Assembly: GCA_018061805.1 (NCBI GenBank)
Contig: JAGOTL010000001.1
Span: 50,098-114,097 of the forward strand
Reading direction: 5' to 3'
From: Candidatus Babeliales bacterium
GTDB lineage: Bacteria > Babelota > Babeliae > Babelales > Chromulinivoraceae
DNA: 64,000 bases
Shown: piece after piece, positions 35,505-46,168 of the stretch
How the letters are laid out: every line of letters begins with the position of its first letter
Position numbering within the stretch: the stretch's first letter is position 1
Notes under the pieces: model-generated
The model's database searches: none
What the model saw: only the letters and a program-made list of their open reading frames with translations
Told to the model about the DNA's origin: nothing
Made by a program: the position numbers and the translations under genes

Positions 35505-36767
35505 ATGTGTACTTTTTGTAATAAAAAGCTATTTTTAGGGTTATTGGTTAAACGTAATAATTATCCATATGCTCGATTTTATGCATTATCTGTGCGAGCT
35601 CAGACCTCTCTTTTAGAAGTAGATCTATTATTATACGCTTTGCACAGTGTAGTTAGAAAAAAATTAGATGTGTTTGATTGTTCTGTTGGTGATAACAAAT
35701 GTCAGATTCGTGTATTAAAGCTACTAGAGTTTTTATCGGAATTGAATGATGGTGTTGTTGTACGATTACAAAAAAATTTGCTTGAATTGCGTTTTAGATT
35801 GATTGATTTCCTTGAGTCTGTATCAGATCGATGTTCTATACGTTATAGAGATAACAAAAGAAAATTTGAAACGTTAAAAAAACATCATACTATGCAAGAC
35901 ATTTTGGAGATGTTCGGTTTGAGCATGACGTTGGAACATGATTTTATTATGCTAGGGTTATCTGTTTTTAGTGCTATGAGCATGGATCAAATTCGAGAAG
36001 TTATCCCTAATCAATTAAGTCCTGGAAAAATCAATGATTTATTACATTTTGCTAAGCGTCAATTGTCAATGATGTCAGTAGAGTATGAACAACATTTAGC
36101 TCAGTTAACTATGAAGCCTGATCTTGAAAAGGCCTTGAGTAAAGTCGAATCTCGGGGATTTGTTTTTATGACGGGATTTTTTCCTGGTTTAAAGGTCTTA
36201 GTAGAAAAAATTAAAAATAAGCATCAAGTCATTGTTATTAAAAATATTATCATATGTGATTGTGGTGGTATTCGTTTATATGAATATACAGCCTTTAAGG
36301 CTTATAATGGCACCTTTGAAAAAATCGGCATAGAAGAGTCAGATGATGTAGTAGCTGTGCATGAGGGTTATCAGTTTCCAGGCTCTTTAGAACGATTGAA
36401 AGAACTTAATAATATTACTATAGAGCTGGGCAGTCAGTTGTTTAAGCAGCTAAAGTATTGTTTGTGTCATAGCGATCTTAATAGGGCGCAGTTTTTGGGT
36501 AATATTGAAGAGGTAATTTTAGCTAATGGCGCACACCATCCTCAGTTTGCAAATGGTGCTGAAATTGATTGGGCAGGTCTTGAGCATTCTGACTTGAAAA
36601 AAGAATATGATTACTTAAAAACGTTACCAGGTTATGGCATTGATGATATGTCTAAGTTTTGCATACGGCATATTTATGCTTCAACGATGGCGCAGGTTTT
36701 ACAGGAGCAGCGTGTATTGCAAGAGCAGCTTGAGCAGGGGGTTGTTAACGCTGGTTCTGAAAAGTAA
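35505..36767 (+). CDS. hypothetical cytoplasmic protein
   Basis: A 420-residue protein without signal peptide or membrane segment, unlike its neighbours. It is mostly helical up to about residue 200, followed by an alpha/beta part (HQVIVIKNIIICDCGGIRLYEY). The C-terminus ends in a Glu/Gln coiled stretch. The N-terminal CTFC pair is the only notable motif. Ribosome site GGGGG lies 4 bases before the ATG. No family recognised; it could be an effector exported by another route, but nothing in the sequence shows that. Confidence 0.6.
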   Translation: MCTFCNKKLFLGLLVKRNNYPYARFYALSVRAQTSLLEVDLLLYALHSVVRKKLDVFDCSVGDNKCQIRVLKLLEFLSELNDGVVVRLQKNLLELRFRLIDFLESVSDRCSIRYRDNKRKFETLKKHHTMQDILEMFGLSMTLEHDFIMLGLSVFSAMSMDQIREVIPNQLSPGKINDLLHFAKRQLSMMSVEYEQHLAQLTMKPDLEKALSKVESRGFVFMTGFFPGLKVLVEKIKNKHQVIVIKNIIICDCGGIRLYEYTAFKAYNGTFEKIGIEESDDVVAVHEGYQFPGSLERLKELNNITIELGSQLFKQLKYCLCHSDLNRAQFLGNIEEVILANGAHHPQFANGAEIDWAGLEHSDLKKEYDYLKTLPGYGIDDMSKFCIRHIYASTMAQVLQEQRVLQEQLEQGVVNAGSEK

Positions 36768-36819
36768 TAATTACAAAGTTTTTGAGTTATACGTACTATT
36801 TCTAATAATTTTTTTTGCG

Positions 36820-36852
36820 GCTTCCCTTGTTTTTTAACGGAAGCTTATTTTT
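36820..36852 (+). terminator. terminator after the 420-residue protein
   Basis: A GCTTCC/GGAAGC stem followed by a run of T residues, about 50 bases past the stop. Confidence 0.6.
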
Positions 36853-37007
36853 TTAATCTGTTTTTCGTTTGGGTTTAGTTGCCTGAATGTACAAAATATC
36901 TTGCATTAATTACTTATATTAATGTTGTTAAAATAATTAAAATACCTTATAAGTATAAACGAGCAGTTCATATAGCTTACTAATTATATACTTACAAGGA
37001 TTCTATT

Positions 37008-37142
37008 GTGGCACATTTTTTAAACGTATCAGCATTGTTATTGTTTGGATTGATACAACTATCAACAGGTGAAGTTTTTGGATCAGGCAAAGACTTAAAG
37101 CAAGTGGATGGGTATTTTAAACAACAAAAAAAAGAAGCATAA
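37008..37142 (+). CDS. 44-residue exported peptide
   Basis: A short GTG-started frame with ribosome site AAGGA, 8 bases upstream. The product opens with a signal-peptide-like segment (LNVSALLLFGLIQLSTGEVFG) and leaves only about 20 polar residues (KDLKQVDGYFKQQKKEA). Its good ribosome site, separate position after a terminator and clean stop argue for a real gene, but its small size keeps this uncertain. It could be a secreted peptide or the remnant of a longer gene. Confidence 0.45.
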   Translation: MAHFLNVSALLLFGLIQLSTGEVFGSGKDLKQVDGYFKQQKKEA

Positions 37143-37268
37143 ACAAATCCGCTCTGTCGTTAATCAAAGTTAATTTAAAAGATAGGGGGGATGGGTTTTA
37201 AGGTTTTTTAAAATCGTAGTAATGAAAATATACTGTATGCTACATAATGCTTTGAAAAAGAAACGTCT

Positions 37269-39413
37269 ATGTTAAAAACAATAAACACAATATTCTTATT
37301 TTCATGTTTTAGTTATTCATCTGTTTTTTCTATGAGACAAATTGCCCAAATTGAATTGGCAAATATTTTTGCAAAAACGCCTATAGTTCAAGTTGCTGTG
37401 GCAAAAGTAGTCATGCAAAGAAAGTCTTTTCATGAGTCGCTTATTGCAAGATGTTGTTTTTTTGATTTGTTAATGCTGCAAGGAACTGAAGATCTAGTGA
37501 ATACTGCAGACCAAACGAGTGTTGCTGCTCAATATGAAGCAATAAATTGTTCATGTACTTCAAACGACAACTCGATAGAGTGTCTTGTGGGTTTGCATAA
37601 TTGTTTTAATAGGGATGGAAGAAATGAGCAAGAAAAATCGTGTCTTACAAATAGCAATTTGCGTTCTGAACAACCTCGCTTAGATTTGTTATCTGGTTAT
37701 AATTTACAATCTTCATCATCTACGTTATTGAAGTACTTTTCAGATTTTAAATCAATCGTTGCAAATAGAGTAAGCAAATGTATAGATTTTAATTCTTTAT
37801 CGTCGATTCAGGAAATATCGGCGCAGCAAGCAGTTTTATCTCAAAAGCTTTGCATGCTTGAGAAGCCTTTTTTGAAATTTACGCAACAAAATCCTAAGTT
37901 GAGTTTTATTGCTGATGCAACGCGACATGGTTTTGATGGCATACCGTATCACGCTAAGGATAGATTGACCGATACGGATTATCAACAAGCATTAGTTCTG
38001 TTAGAGTTAAAAGCTGAAATAGAAGCAATAAAGGTTGCAATACGAGAATGTGATTGGAAGATGAATGGTATTAAGCAAAAACCTGTTAATTTTGCTCATG
38101 AGTTAAAACATGCATCAGTAGACGCAATAGAAAAAGAGATAATGCCAGATCTTATAGCAAAAAAAGAAAAAATGGATATTTTTATTGATCAACAACGAGC
38201 TGATTTGAGGGTAAAGGGTAATAAAATTAAAGATATAGAAGATCAATTAGATTCTTTTAATAAGCGATCTTGTATCGATCGAATTTGTCATCCGTTTACG
38301 TCTATAAATCTTTTGAATCAATTGAAAATTGCACAAGCAGAATGGGTAAAAACTAATCAAGAACTTGAATGTTTATATTATGACCAAGCAAAGTATAGCT
38401 TGCGAATAGGACAAGTTCTGCAGGTTATCGATGAAAAAAATCAGCTAGCTTTGCAAGAAGCGCAGTTTTTAAAAGAAAATATAGAAAAGAATATTGTTTA
38501 TGATGAGGCGTTGCAAAGTCAACATGACGCATGTGATTTTAGTCATGACCGTTGCTTTGATCGTGAACTGCAACATCAATGGTCACAGCGCCAAAACGCC
38601 TTGTCTCAAGCAATTTCTCAGGGTTACGCGCAATATGAGCAAGAATTTTTTCTGGATCCACAAGTAGCAGCATGTTTAGATGTTCATGGTGTTGATTATA
38701 AAAAAATGCAAAGTTTTGTTGGTACAGCTTTGCAACAACAATTACATAGACAGATGTGTGATGTTTTATCACAAGCTGTAGTTATGCAAAAATTATTACC
38801 ATATCAAAATGGTTTCTTAACAAATGTTGTGAGCTTTGCAGATGCGGCTTATGATGCAAATAAAAATAACAAGATTCTTTTGGCGTCGCGGCTGCTTGAT
38901 GTTAATTGTTATTTGTTACAATTAAATCGTCAAATGCTTCATGCTGTTCATATGTGTACTAGTCTACGTGAAACAATCCAAAATCTTGGTAAAGCATTGT
39001 ATTATGTTTTTGAAACTATAGCGCTTAATGCTTCTGAAGATGTTGTACGGTATCCAGAGAATTATGGGTCGATGCGCGATAAGCGTAATGCAGAAATTGT
39101 TGCGGCATTAAAACATCTTGGTCAGCAAATAGAAGCGTCTACAGGACCACAAAGAGTTGAAGCTGTGGTTAGATTTGGCACGAATTTTCATGTTTCAGGA
39201 AAAGTTATACAGGCTCTTGGTGGAGTTTTTGGGGCTGTGCAATCACGGCCTACAGTGTTACTTGCGCTTGAATGTGTTACGGCTATGCTTGAAGAGCAGG
39301 GGGTAGCGCAAGCAGTTTTACAAGCAGCTGAAAAAGTAACCGTGGCTACGCAAGAAGATATAAATAAAGCTTTTGCTCGTGAATTAGCCAATGCGGAAAT
39401 TGCGACTATTTAA
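37269..39413 (+). CDS. large exported helical protein, unknown
   Basis: A 714-residue protein with a signal peptide (TIFLFSCFSYSSVFS), followed by mostly helical sequence with long charged stretches (about 240-420, coiled-coil-like, with KKEKMDIFIDQQRADLRVKG). A hydrophobic helical C-terminus follows. Several cysteines are scattered through it (CSCTSN, SCIDRICHP). No known domain. It ends before a bidirectional terminator. Confidence 0.65.
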   Translation: MLKTINTIFLFSCFSYSSVFSMRQIAQIELANIFAKTPIVQVAVAKVVMQRKSFHESLIARCCFFDLLMLQGTEDLVNTADQTSVAAQYEAINCSCTSNDNSIECLVGLHNCFNRDGRNEQEKSCLTNSNLRSEQPRLDLLSGYNLQSSSSTLLKYFSDFKSIVANRVSKCIDFNSLSSIQEISAQQAVLSQKLCMLEKPFLKFTQQNPKLSFIADATRHGFDGIPYHAKDRLTDTDYQQALVLLELKAEIEAIKVAIRECDWKMNGIKQKPVNFAHELKHASVDAIEKEIMPDLIAKKEKMDIFIDQQRADLRVKGNKIKDIEDQLDSFNKRSCIDRICHPFTSINLLNQLKIAQAEWVKTNQELECLYYDQAKYSLRIGQVLQVIDEKNQLALQEAQFLKENIEKNIVYDEALQSQHDACDFSHDRCFDRELQHQWSQRQNALSQAISQGYAQYEQEFFLDPQVAACLDVHGVDYKKMQSFVGTALQQQLHRQMCDVLSQAVVMQKLLPYQNGFLTNVVSFADAAYDANKNNKILLASRLLDVNCYLLQLNRQMLHAVHMCTSLRETIQNLGKALYYVFETIALNASEDVVRYPENYGSMRDKRNAEIVAALKHLGQQIEASTGPQRVEAVVRFGTNFHVSGKVIQALGGVFGAVQSRPTVLLALECVTAMLEEQGVAQAVLQAAEKVTVATQEDINKAFARELANAEIATI

Positions 39414-39432
39414 AGAGTAAATCTTTAATTGT

Positions 39433-39464
39433 ATAGGCAGGTGTTTTAAGCCTGCCTATTTTGT
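39433..39464. terminator. bidirectional terminator
   Basis: A 9-base stem (ATAGGCAGG/CCTGCCTAT) followed by T residues, between convergent genes ending at 39413 and 39473. Confidence 0.85.
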
Positions 39465-39472
39465 TGGTCGGA

Positions 39473-40009
39473 TTACGCTAAGAATTTGATGACGCAAACA
39501 GCGTATACGATGTGTAAAAAGAAGTAGACTAATGTTGCAGGTAAGCCTTGAGCTGTTACCATAAAGCCCATACGTTCTACTTTGCCGCTGCGTACGCATG
39601 GATTGATAACGTCCATCACGAGCATCAAAGTTCCCGAAAAAAGAGTGTTTAAAACGCCGAGTATGATGCCGGTTTGTAGTGTTGCAGGTAGTTTAAATGT
39701 ATGTATGAGGTATAGGTACACAACGCCAAGTACTGCTGATACGATCATGTGGAAAATAAAGCCAGCTACAAAAGGAGCTGATCCTTTAGATTGTCCTGAT
39801 AGCATGCAGCCGGTGTATGTCGTTAGGTCGAGCTTGGTAATTTTGAGCATACCGATGATTGTGCCAACAACGGCCATAATCAATCCTGCAATTAATCCAG
39901 CCTTGATAGCCGCTATGATATGCTGCATCACTATTTCGCGGTAAATATCTTGATACATTTGGTTTGCTAATTCAGTTGCGAACTGTTGGGCAAATTCTTG
40001 TATGTGCAT
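39473..40009 (-). CDS. multi-spanning membrane protein, unknown
   Basis: A 178-residue protein with an amphipathic N-terminus and four or five hydrophobic segments (AGLIAGLIMAVVGTIIGML, FVAGFIFHMIVSAVLGVVYL, GIILGVLNTLFSGTLMLVM, TLVYFFLHIVYAVCVIKF). The ATG at 40009 has a strong ribosome site (AAAGGAG); an earlier in-frame start (40051) lacks one. No family is recognised with confidence. Confidence 0.7.
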   Translation of the reverse strand: MHIQEFAQQFATELANQMYQDIYREIVMQHIIAAIKAGLIAGLIMAVVGTIIGMLKITKLDLTTYTGCMLSGQSKGSAPFVAGFIFHMIVSAVLGVVYLYLIHTFKLPATLQTGIILGVLNTLFSGTLMLVMDVINPCVRSGKVERMGFMVTAQGLPATLVYFFLHIVYAVCVIKFLA

Positions 40010-40164
40010 AAAAACTCCTTTAATAAAAACGGGATATTGTTTCTTGTTCAAAGATATGCATTGTGCTTTGGCTTTGTCAATGCGCAGGAGTATCTACAAG
40101 TATCTGAAAATCTGTTATATTTTTATGTTCATACCAATATATTCTTTTTTCTACGTGGGGTTTT

Positions 40165-40704
40165 ATGCACCGACAAAATCTTATTAATTTACTTAATAAT
40201 TATCATCCAGCAGATCAAGCAGAGCTTTCCTTTAAGCAACGCATGCTTGATTTTATACATGCTAACCCTGATTGCTTTGAGCGATCACTGGCGCAGGGTC
40301 ATATTACAGCATCTTGTTGGTTGCAAAGTAAGGATGGTTCAAAAGCATTGTTGCTCCATCATATGAAGTTAAACAATTGGTTTCAGCTTGGGGGTCATTG
40401 TGATGGTGATAGCGATGTACTTGCAGTAGCTATCAAAGAAGCCCAGGAAGAATCGGGCATCATGGGCATCGAACCTGTATCAATATCGATTTTTGATATC
40501 GATATCCATACCATTCCGGCAAATCCTAAAGAAGCTGAACATGATCATTATGATGTACGTTTTTTACTACGCGTGACAACAGATGAATCGATTGTTCAAA
40601 ATAGAGAATCAAAAGAGTTGCGCTGGATCGGTAAAAATATTCAGGAGCTGCCAACTCAAAACCCATCAGTTGTACGCATGTTTATGAAATGGCTTGCTGT
40701 ATAA
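40165..40704 (+). CDS. NUDIX hydrolase
   Basis: A 179-residue pyrophosphohydrolase of nucleoside diphosphate derivatives, cytoplasmic. The Nudix box is GHCDGDSDVLAVAIKEAQEE followed by SGI. The metal-binding glutamates of EAQEESG are present, Lys replaces the usual Arg of REUxEE, and Ser replaces the first Glu, as in the GGHxD subgroup. Other strands (WLQSKDGSKALLLHHMKLN, YDVRFLLRV, ELRWIG) fit the fold. The specific substrate is unknown. Confidence 0.88.
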   Translation: MHRQNLINLLNNYHPADQAELSFKQRMLDFIHANPDCFERSLAQGHITASCWLQSKDGSKALLLHHMKLNNWFQLGGHCDGDSDVLAVAIKEAQEESGIMGIEPVSISIFDIDIHTIPANPKEAEHDHYDVRFLLRVTTDESIVQNRESKELRWIGKNIQELPTQNPSVVRMFMKWLAV

Positions 40705-40791
40705 AGGCAGTGCAAATATCTATGTTTCATGGTATAGGTGTTGCTCGTGCAGTGGTGATATAAAACCTATCTAAAAAAAGGTAAGAGTAGT

Positions 40792-42078
40792 ATGAAAGCA
40801 CAGATGAAACCAAATGATAATGTGTTGTGGTATCTTAAGCGATCAGCGGTGCCTGTTTTGCGTGAATCAATTGATGTTGATGTGGTCATTGTTGGTGGTG
40901 GCATGGCTGGGCTTAGCGCTGCTCAGGCGTGGGCGCTGCGAGGTAAAAAAGTGGCGTTGCTCGAACAGTATTTTTGTGGTGCTGGGGCAAGTGGAAAAAG
41001 TTCTGGTTTTATAACGCCCAACGCAGAGCTTTCATGTGCTGACTTTGTTGGTCGTTATGGTCAGCAGGGGGCTAAAAATATTTGGGCATTGATTAATGGC
41101 GGGGTTGATCTGATTCGTAACAATATTGAGCACCATGATCTATCGTGTCGTTACTCTCCGGAAGATACGCTGGTCGTGGCAAATAATAGTCGCGGACTCA
41201 AGGGTCTGGTCAAAGAGTATGAAGCTATATCCCAATTTGGGTATCCTGCGAAGTTGTATGATCAACAGTCGGTTCAGCAGATGATTGGTAGTGCTGGGTA
41301 TATGGGTGGCGTGTTGTATGAAAACACCTTTGGTATTGATGCGTATGCTTATTGCCAAGGTATGAAGCAAAAATTACAAGATTTAGGGGTGTTGATCTTT
41401 GAAGAAACGCCTGTTACCAGCATACAAGAGCACGAGGTGCGCACTCCGTATGGTCAAGTGCGCGCTGATTACATCGTGGTATCAGTTGATCGTTACTTGC
41501 CTGATATGGGTTTGTTCAAGGATGACGTATTTCAAGTCCAAACGTATGTAATGGCATCGCAGCAGTTGACACCTGAACAAATCAAAACAATATTTCCTGA
41601 TCGAAATTTGATGTGCTGGGACACGCAGTTCATTTATAACTACTTCAGGCTAACGGCAGATAATCGTCTGTTGCTTGGCGGGAGTGATTTTTTTTCTACC
41701 TATTCGTATGTCGATAATTACGCGTACATGCGTATTGTCAAAAAATTAACTGATTATTTTAATGCACAATTTCCAACTATGAACCTGCAATTTGAGTATC
41801 GTTGGTCAGGTTTGATTGGCATTTCCAAAGACATAGCGCCATTGATTGGTGTTGATAAGCAGTATCCGTATCGTTTTTACATAGCATCATGCGCAGGGCT
41901 ACCGATTGCTGCGGCTATGGGTCGATACAGCGCTGCTCGATTGCTTGACGGTGTCGATGAATTTGAGCGCTATTTTTCGATCTATCGCAATTTCCCTGTT
42001 GGTGGATTGGTGCAAAAGGTGATTGGAAAACGTATGGCTTTTGCGTTGTCAAATTTACTAAAAATGAATATTCCGTAA
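40792..42078 (+). CDS. FAD-dependent oxidoreductase (DAO family)
   Basis: A 428-residue flavoprotein of the D-amino-acid oxidase/glycine oxidase fold. The N-terminal dinucleotide-binding motif VVIVGGGMAGLSAAQAWALR has its glycines at 35-40. It is followed by the acidic end of strand 2 (VALLEQ) and GASGKSSGFITP, typical of gamma-glutamylputrescine-oxidase-like enzymes. YRWSGLIGISKDIAPLIG and the late ASCAGLPIAAAMGRYSA region complete the FAD-contacting parts. The substrate is probably an amine or amino acid and is not resolved. There is no signal peptide. Confidence 0.85.
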   Translation: MKAQMKPNDNVLWYLKRSAVPVLRESIDVDVVIVGGGMAGLSAAQAWALRGKKVALLEQYFCGAGASGKSSGFITPNAELSCADFVGRYGQQGAKNIWALINGGVDLIRNNIEHHDLSCRYSPEDTLVVANNSRGLKGLVKEYEAISQFGYPAKLYDQQSVQQMIGSAGYMGGVLYENTFGIDAYAYCQGMKQKLQDLGVLIFEETPVTSIQEHEVRTPYGQVRADYIVVSVDRYLPDMGLFKDDVFQVQTYVMASQQLTPEQIKTIFPDRNLMCWDTQFIYNYFRLTADNRLLLGGSDFFSTYSYVDNYAYMRIVKKLTDYFNAQFPTMNLQFEYRWSGLIGISKDIAPLIGVDKQYPYRFYIASCAGLPIAAAMGRYSAARLLDGVDEFERYFSIYRNFPVGGLVQKVIGKRMAFALSNLLKMNIP

Positions 42079-42190
42079 ATAACTTTTAGCCATGACCTTT
42101 AACGTGAAAGTTCTTAGTTAACTTTTTTGAGCAAACATTGCTTTTTAAGGCAGTTTTTTTGTATCATAACTCTACAAGATGGGGGTTACT

Positions 42191-43207
42191 GTGATAAAAA
42201 AAGTATTAATTTTATGTTCTTTGTTTGCGCTTACGTTACAAAGTATGCGTATCGTTGCAGCAGAGGCGGCAAGATCGACCTTTGTTGATGATGTTGATAG
42301 TGATACTGATACAGTTGTCTTGGATGCTGTTACGGTTGGCAGGTCAGAAGATCAGAAGTCTTCGTTTGTGTTTTTTCCTGAGCAGCGAGCTCGTTGGATA
42401 GGTTACATGGAGCAACAAGGGCGTTATGATGAAATTTCAAGAATTTATGAAACCCTCCAATTTGCTTCCGCGGACCATGTTGGAAATGAAGCAGCTATTA
42501 ACAGATTTGAGTCGCAATTGATTGCTATTTTTGCTAACAATCCTGACTTGATAACGCGTATTGAAGATATGCGTGCTGCGATACAGCTCAAGTTGCCTCT
42601 GTTTTTACAGCATATTCTGAGTAGTGATCCTTTTTGGGGTAGTAGTGAGGCTTGGTTTCGTTTAGGTTTTTGCAAAACGTTATCACATGCTATTTGGAGA
42701 GCTCAAAATGATGCTATTGCCCGAGGACGAGCTTTTAGTCTTAGTTATGCAAAAATGAAAGAGATTATTCTTATTTTTGTACAATTTGGCATTAATTTTC
42801 AAGACTGTTTAACGAGCTATGACAAATTTATCTATGTATTGCAACGGGATCCAAGTTTGTATGATTTGATGCAAATAAATCGTCCTGTTGTACAGTATGT
42901 TCAGACACAAACAACTCAACAAGATCCCGTACCAAAGGTCGCTACGTATGCTGAAGTTGCGACGCAATCGTCAATTCCTAAAAGTTTGACGTATGCTGAA
43001 ATTGCAACACAGACGCTCACTCCTGTGGTACAAGAAGATAGTCCGTTGTTTGGATCTGAAGATGTAGATGATGCAGCGAGTGATCTTTCTATGGCAGATA
43101 GAGTTACATCAGACGATGATTGGTTGGATGATTTTGGTTCTGTAAATGATTCTGATGAGTCAAACCAGGAGTTTGAAGATGTATTTGGTGGGCATACGCT
43201 ATTTTAA
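42191..43207 (+). CDS. exported protein with acidic C-terminus, unknown
   Basis: About 338 residues from the GTG at 42191, preceded by GGGGG. The ATG at 42179 is an alternative giving four more residues. A signal peptide (ILCSLFALTLQSMRIVAA) is followed by a helical middle. A short repeat TYAEVATQSSIPKS / TYAEIATQTLTP comes next, and then a strongly acidic tail (DDVDDAASDLSMADR... DDDWLDDFGS). No known family. Confidence 0.6.
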   Translation: MIKKVLILCSLFALTLQSMRIVAAEAARSTFVDDVDSDTDTVVLDAVTVGRSEDQKSSFVFFPEQRARWIGYMEQQGRYDEISRIYETLQFASADHVGNEAAINRFESQLIAIFANNPDLITRIEDMRAAIQLKLPLFLQHILSSDPFWGSSEAWFRLGFCKTLSHAIWRAQNDAIARGRAFSLSYAKMKEIILIFVQFGINFQDCLTSYDKFIYVLQRDPSLYDLMQINRPVVQYVQTQTTQQDPVPKVATYAEVATQSSIPKSLTYAEIATQTLTPVVQEDSPLFGSEDVDDAASDLSMADRVTSDDDWLDDFGSVNDSDESNQEFEDVFGGHTLF

Positions 43208-43311
43208 GATTTTGCTACGCTAGAAATTCCTTTTTTCTGACTTACCTGTTGGGTCTGTTTCTGGTACACTATACATAGATATTATTTTCATTATGTACAG
43301 GGGTATATCGT

Positions 43312-43722
43312 ATGGAACATGGACCAATCAAATTAGGCATGGTTATATTTATGCAACCTGACCTAGAAAAAGCTGTAGAGTTTTATAAAAAATTTGGATT
43401 TAAGCTTAATTTTCACCTCAAGGATCGTTGGGCTGAGTTTGATTTGGGTTGTGTGAAGCTTGGGTTGTGTCCTGTAGAGAATGCTCAAGACAATGTTCGT
43501 ACGGGCGTTGTATTTGAAATTATGCAAGATTTAGTAGCCTTTCATGCTCAAATGAAAGAACAAGGCATTGAATTTATAAATGAACCAATCGTTGCACCTC
43601 ATGGTGTTATGCTTGGCGTTAAAGATTCAGGTGGCAACGTTTTCGACCTGTATCAGCCAACTCCTGAAAAAGTTAAAGAAATTATTGAACAAACAAAAGA
43701 AGAACAAGGTAAGAATGAGTAA
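43312..43722 (+). CDS. VOC-family (glyoxalase/dioxygenase-like) protein
   Basis: A 136-residue single-domain vicinal-oxygen-chelate protein. It opens with LGMVIFMQPDLEKAVEFYKK and FGFKLNFHLKDRWAEFDLG, followed by GVVFEIMQDLVAFHAQMKEQ and the typical end HGVMLGVKDSGGNVFDLYQP. Metal or substrate specificity is not clear. The last 8 bases overlap the start of a small exported protein gene. Confidence 0.88.
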   Translation: MEHGPIKLGMVIFMQPDLEKAVEFYKKFGFKLNFHLKDRWAEFDLGCVKLGLCPVENAQDNVRTGVVFEIMQDLVAFHAQMKEQGIEFINEPIVAPHGVMLGVKDSGGNVFDLYQPTPEKVKEIIEQTKEEQGKNE

Positions 43723-43975
43723 TCATTTTTTATTGTTTGCAGTATTGTTATGGTTTGGTCACGTGCAAGCAAGCGATCAAGTATCGCAATCTGCAGCTTG
43801 TAGCGACACAGTAGTTGCTCGAGTAAATCATGAAGATAGTCGGGGTTTGTGCGTTAGGTATTATGTAGATCAAACGTATGAGTCATTTTTTAATGTGGCA
43901 TGTGCTTCTTGTGTAGCTACAAGAGAGCGATACGCAGAGCAGAAAAAAAATAAATCGACATCTCAAGCATCGTAA
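43715..43975 (+). CDS. small exported cysteine-containing protein
   Basis: An 86-residue protein overlapping the VOC gene stop by 8 bases, with AAGG before the ATG. A signal peptide (HFLLFAVLLWFGHVQA) is followed by a short mature part with four cysteines (AACSD, GLCVRYY, ACASCVA) and a basic tail. Paired cysteines suggest disulphides in an oxidising compartment. No family recognised. Confidence 0.6.
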   Translation: MSNHFLLFAVLLWFGHVQASDQVSQSAACSDTVVARVNHEDSRGLCVRYYVDQTYESFFNVACASCVATRERYAEQKKNKSTSQAS

Positions 43976-44063
43976 GTAGCATGGTTGTAACGTGCTGTGA
44001 AGCACTGTGTTTATGATGACTGGATAGGTAACGATTAAAGTTATACAACCCTATTTGGGTGGG

Positions 44064-44091
44064 TTGAAAAATATACTGGTTGAGCTACAAT
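44064..44091 (+). promoter_or_regulatory. candidate promoter for groES-groEL
   Basis: TTGAAA (44064-44069), 16-base spacer, TACAAT (44086-44091): near-consensus housekeeping-type promoter about 60 bases before groES. No CIRCE inverted repeat (the HrcA operator) was found here. A short GTGCT/AGCAC hairpin at 43992-44005 is not CIRCE. Confidence 0.5.
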
Positions 44092-44152
44092 TTTTATTGT
44101 AGGGACATTCCAAAACAAATGAATTTGTAATGCATAACGTAAAGGGTAGAAG

Positions 44153-44440
44153 ATGTTTCAAAATTTCCGCCCGCTTGGCAATAACGTGTGGATAAAACGC
44201 GTAGAAGAAGAAACAAAAACTGCCGGCGGTTTATATATTCCAGATGTTGCAAAGGGCGAAGCTCAGACTGGTGTTGTAATAGCAACAGGAACTGGTCGTC
44301 GTAACGAAAAAGGTGAAATAATTCCTTTGCAAGTTAAAGTAGGTGATACGGTATTTTTTGCAAAATACGCAGGCACAAAAGCTGGAGAATCGTTTTTAGT
44401 GGTCAAAGAAGACGATATTTTAGGTATTGTTGAAAAATAA
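44153..44440 (+). CDS. groES: co-chaperonin GroES
   Basis: A 95-residue co-chaperonin that caps GroEL. RPLGNNVWIKRVEEETKTAG, then GLYIPDVAKGEAQTGVVIATG with the mobile loop, and GDTVFFAKYAGT match the family throughout. Ribosome site AAGGG. The partner groEL starts 15 bases later in the usual operon. Confidence 0.97.
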   Translation: MFQNFRPLGNNVWIKRVEEETKTAGGLYIPDVAKGEAQTGVVIATGTGRRNEKGEIIPLQVKVGDTVFFAKYAGTKAGESFLVVKEDDILGIVEK

Positions 44441-44448
44441 AAGGTTAA

Positions 44449-46092
<1,644 letters not shown>

Positions 46093-46113
46093 TTTATTTC
46101 TGAAATAGATCAT

Positions 46114-46149
46114 AAAAAAAGAGCTGGACTAAAATCCAGCTCTTTTTTT
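46114..46149. terminator. bidirectional terminator after groEL
   Basis: Stem GAGCTGGA (46121-46128) pairs with TCCAGCTC (46135-46142), flanked by A-run and T-run, between groEL and the convergent exported-protein gene. Confidence 0.9.
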
Positions 46150-46168
46150 GTGCATTTTTTTGTGTACG

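Noticed and set aside
42079..42178. Terminator after the FAD oxidoreductase gene
   Set aside because: Possible pairing of AACTTT/AAAGTT segments is short and poorly placed relative to T-runs, so no feature is claimed.
43976..44152. CIRCE operator before groES
   Set aside because: The only inverted repeat (GTGCT/AGCAC) lacks the TTAGCACTC-N9-GAGTGCTAA form.
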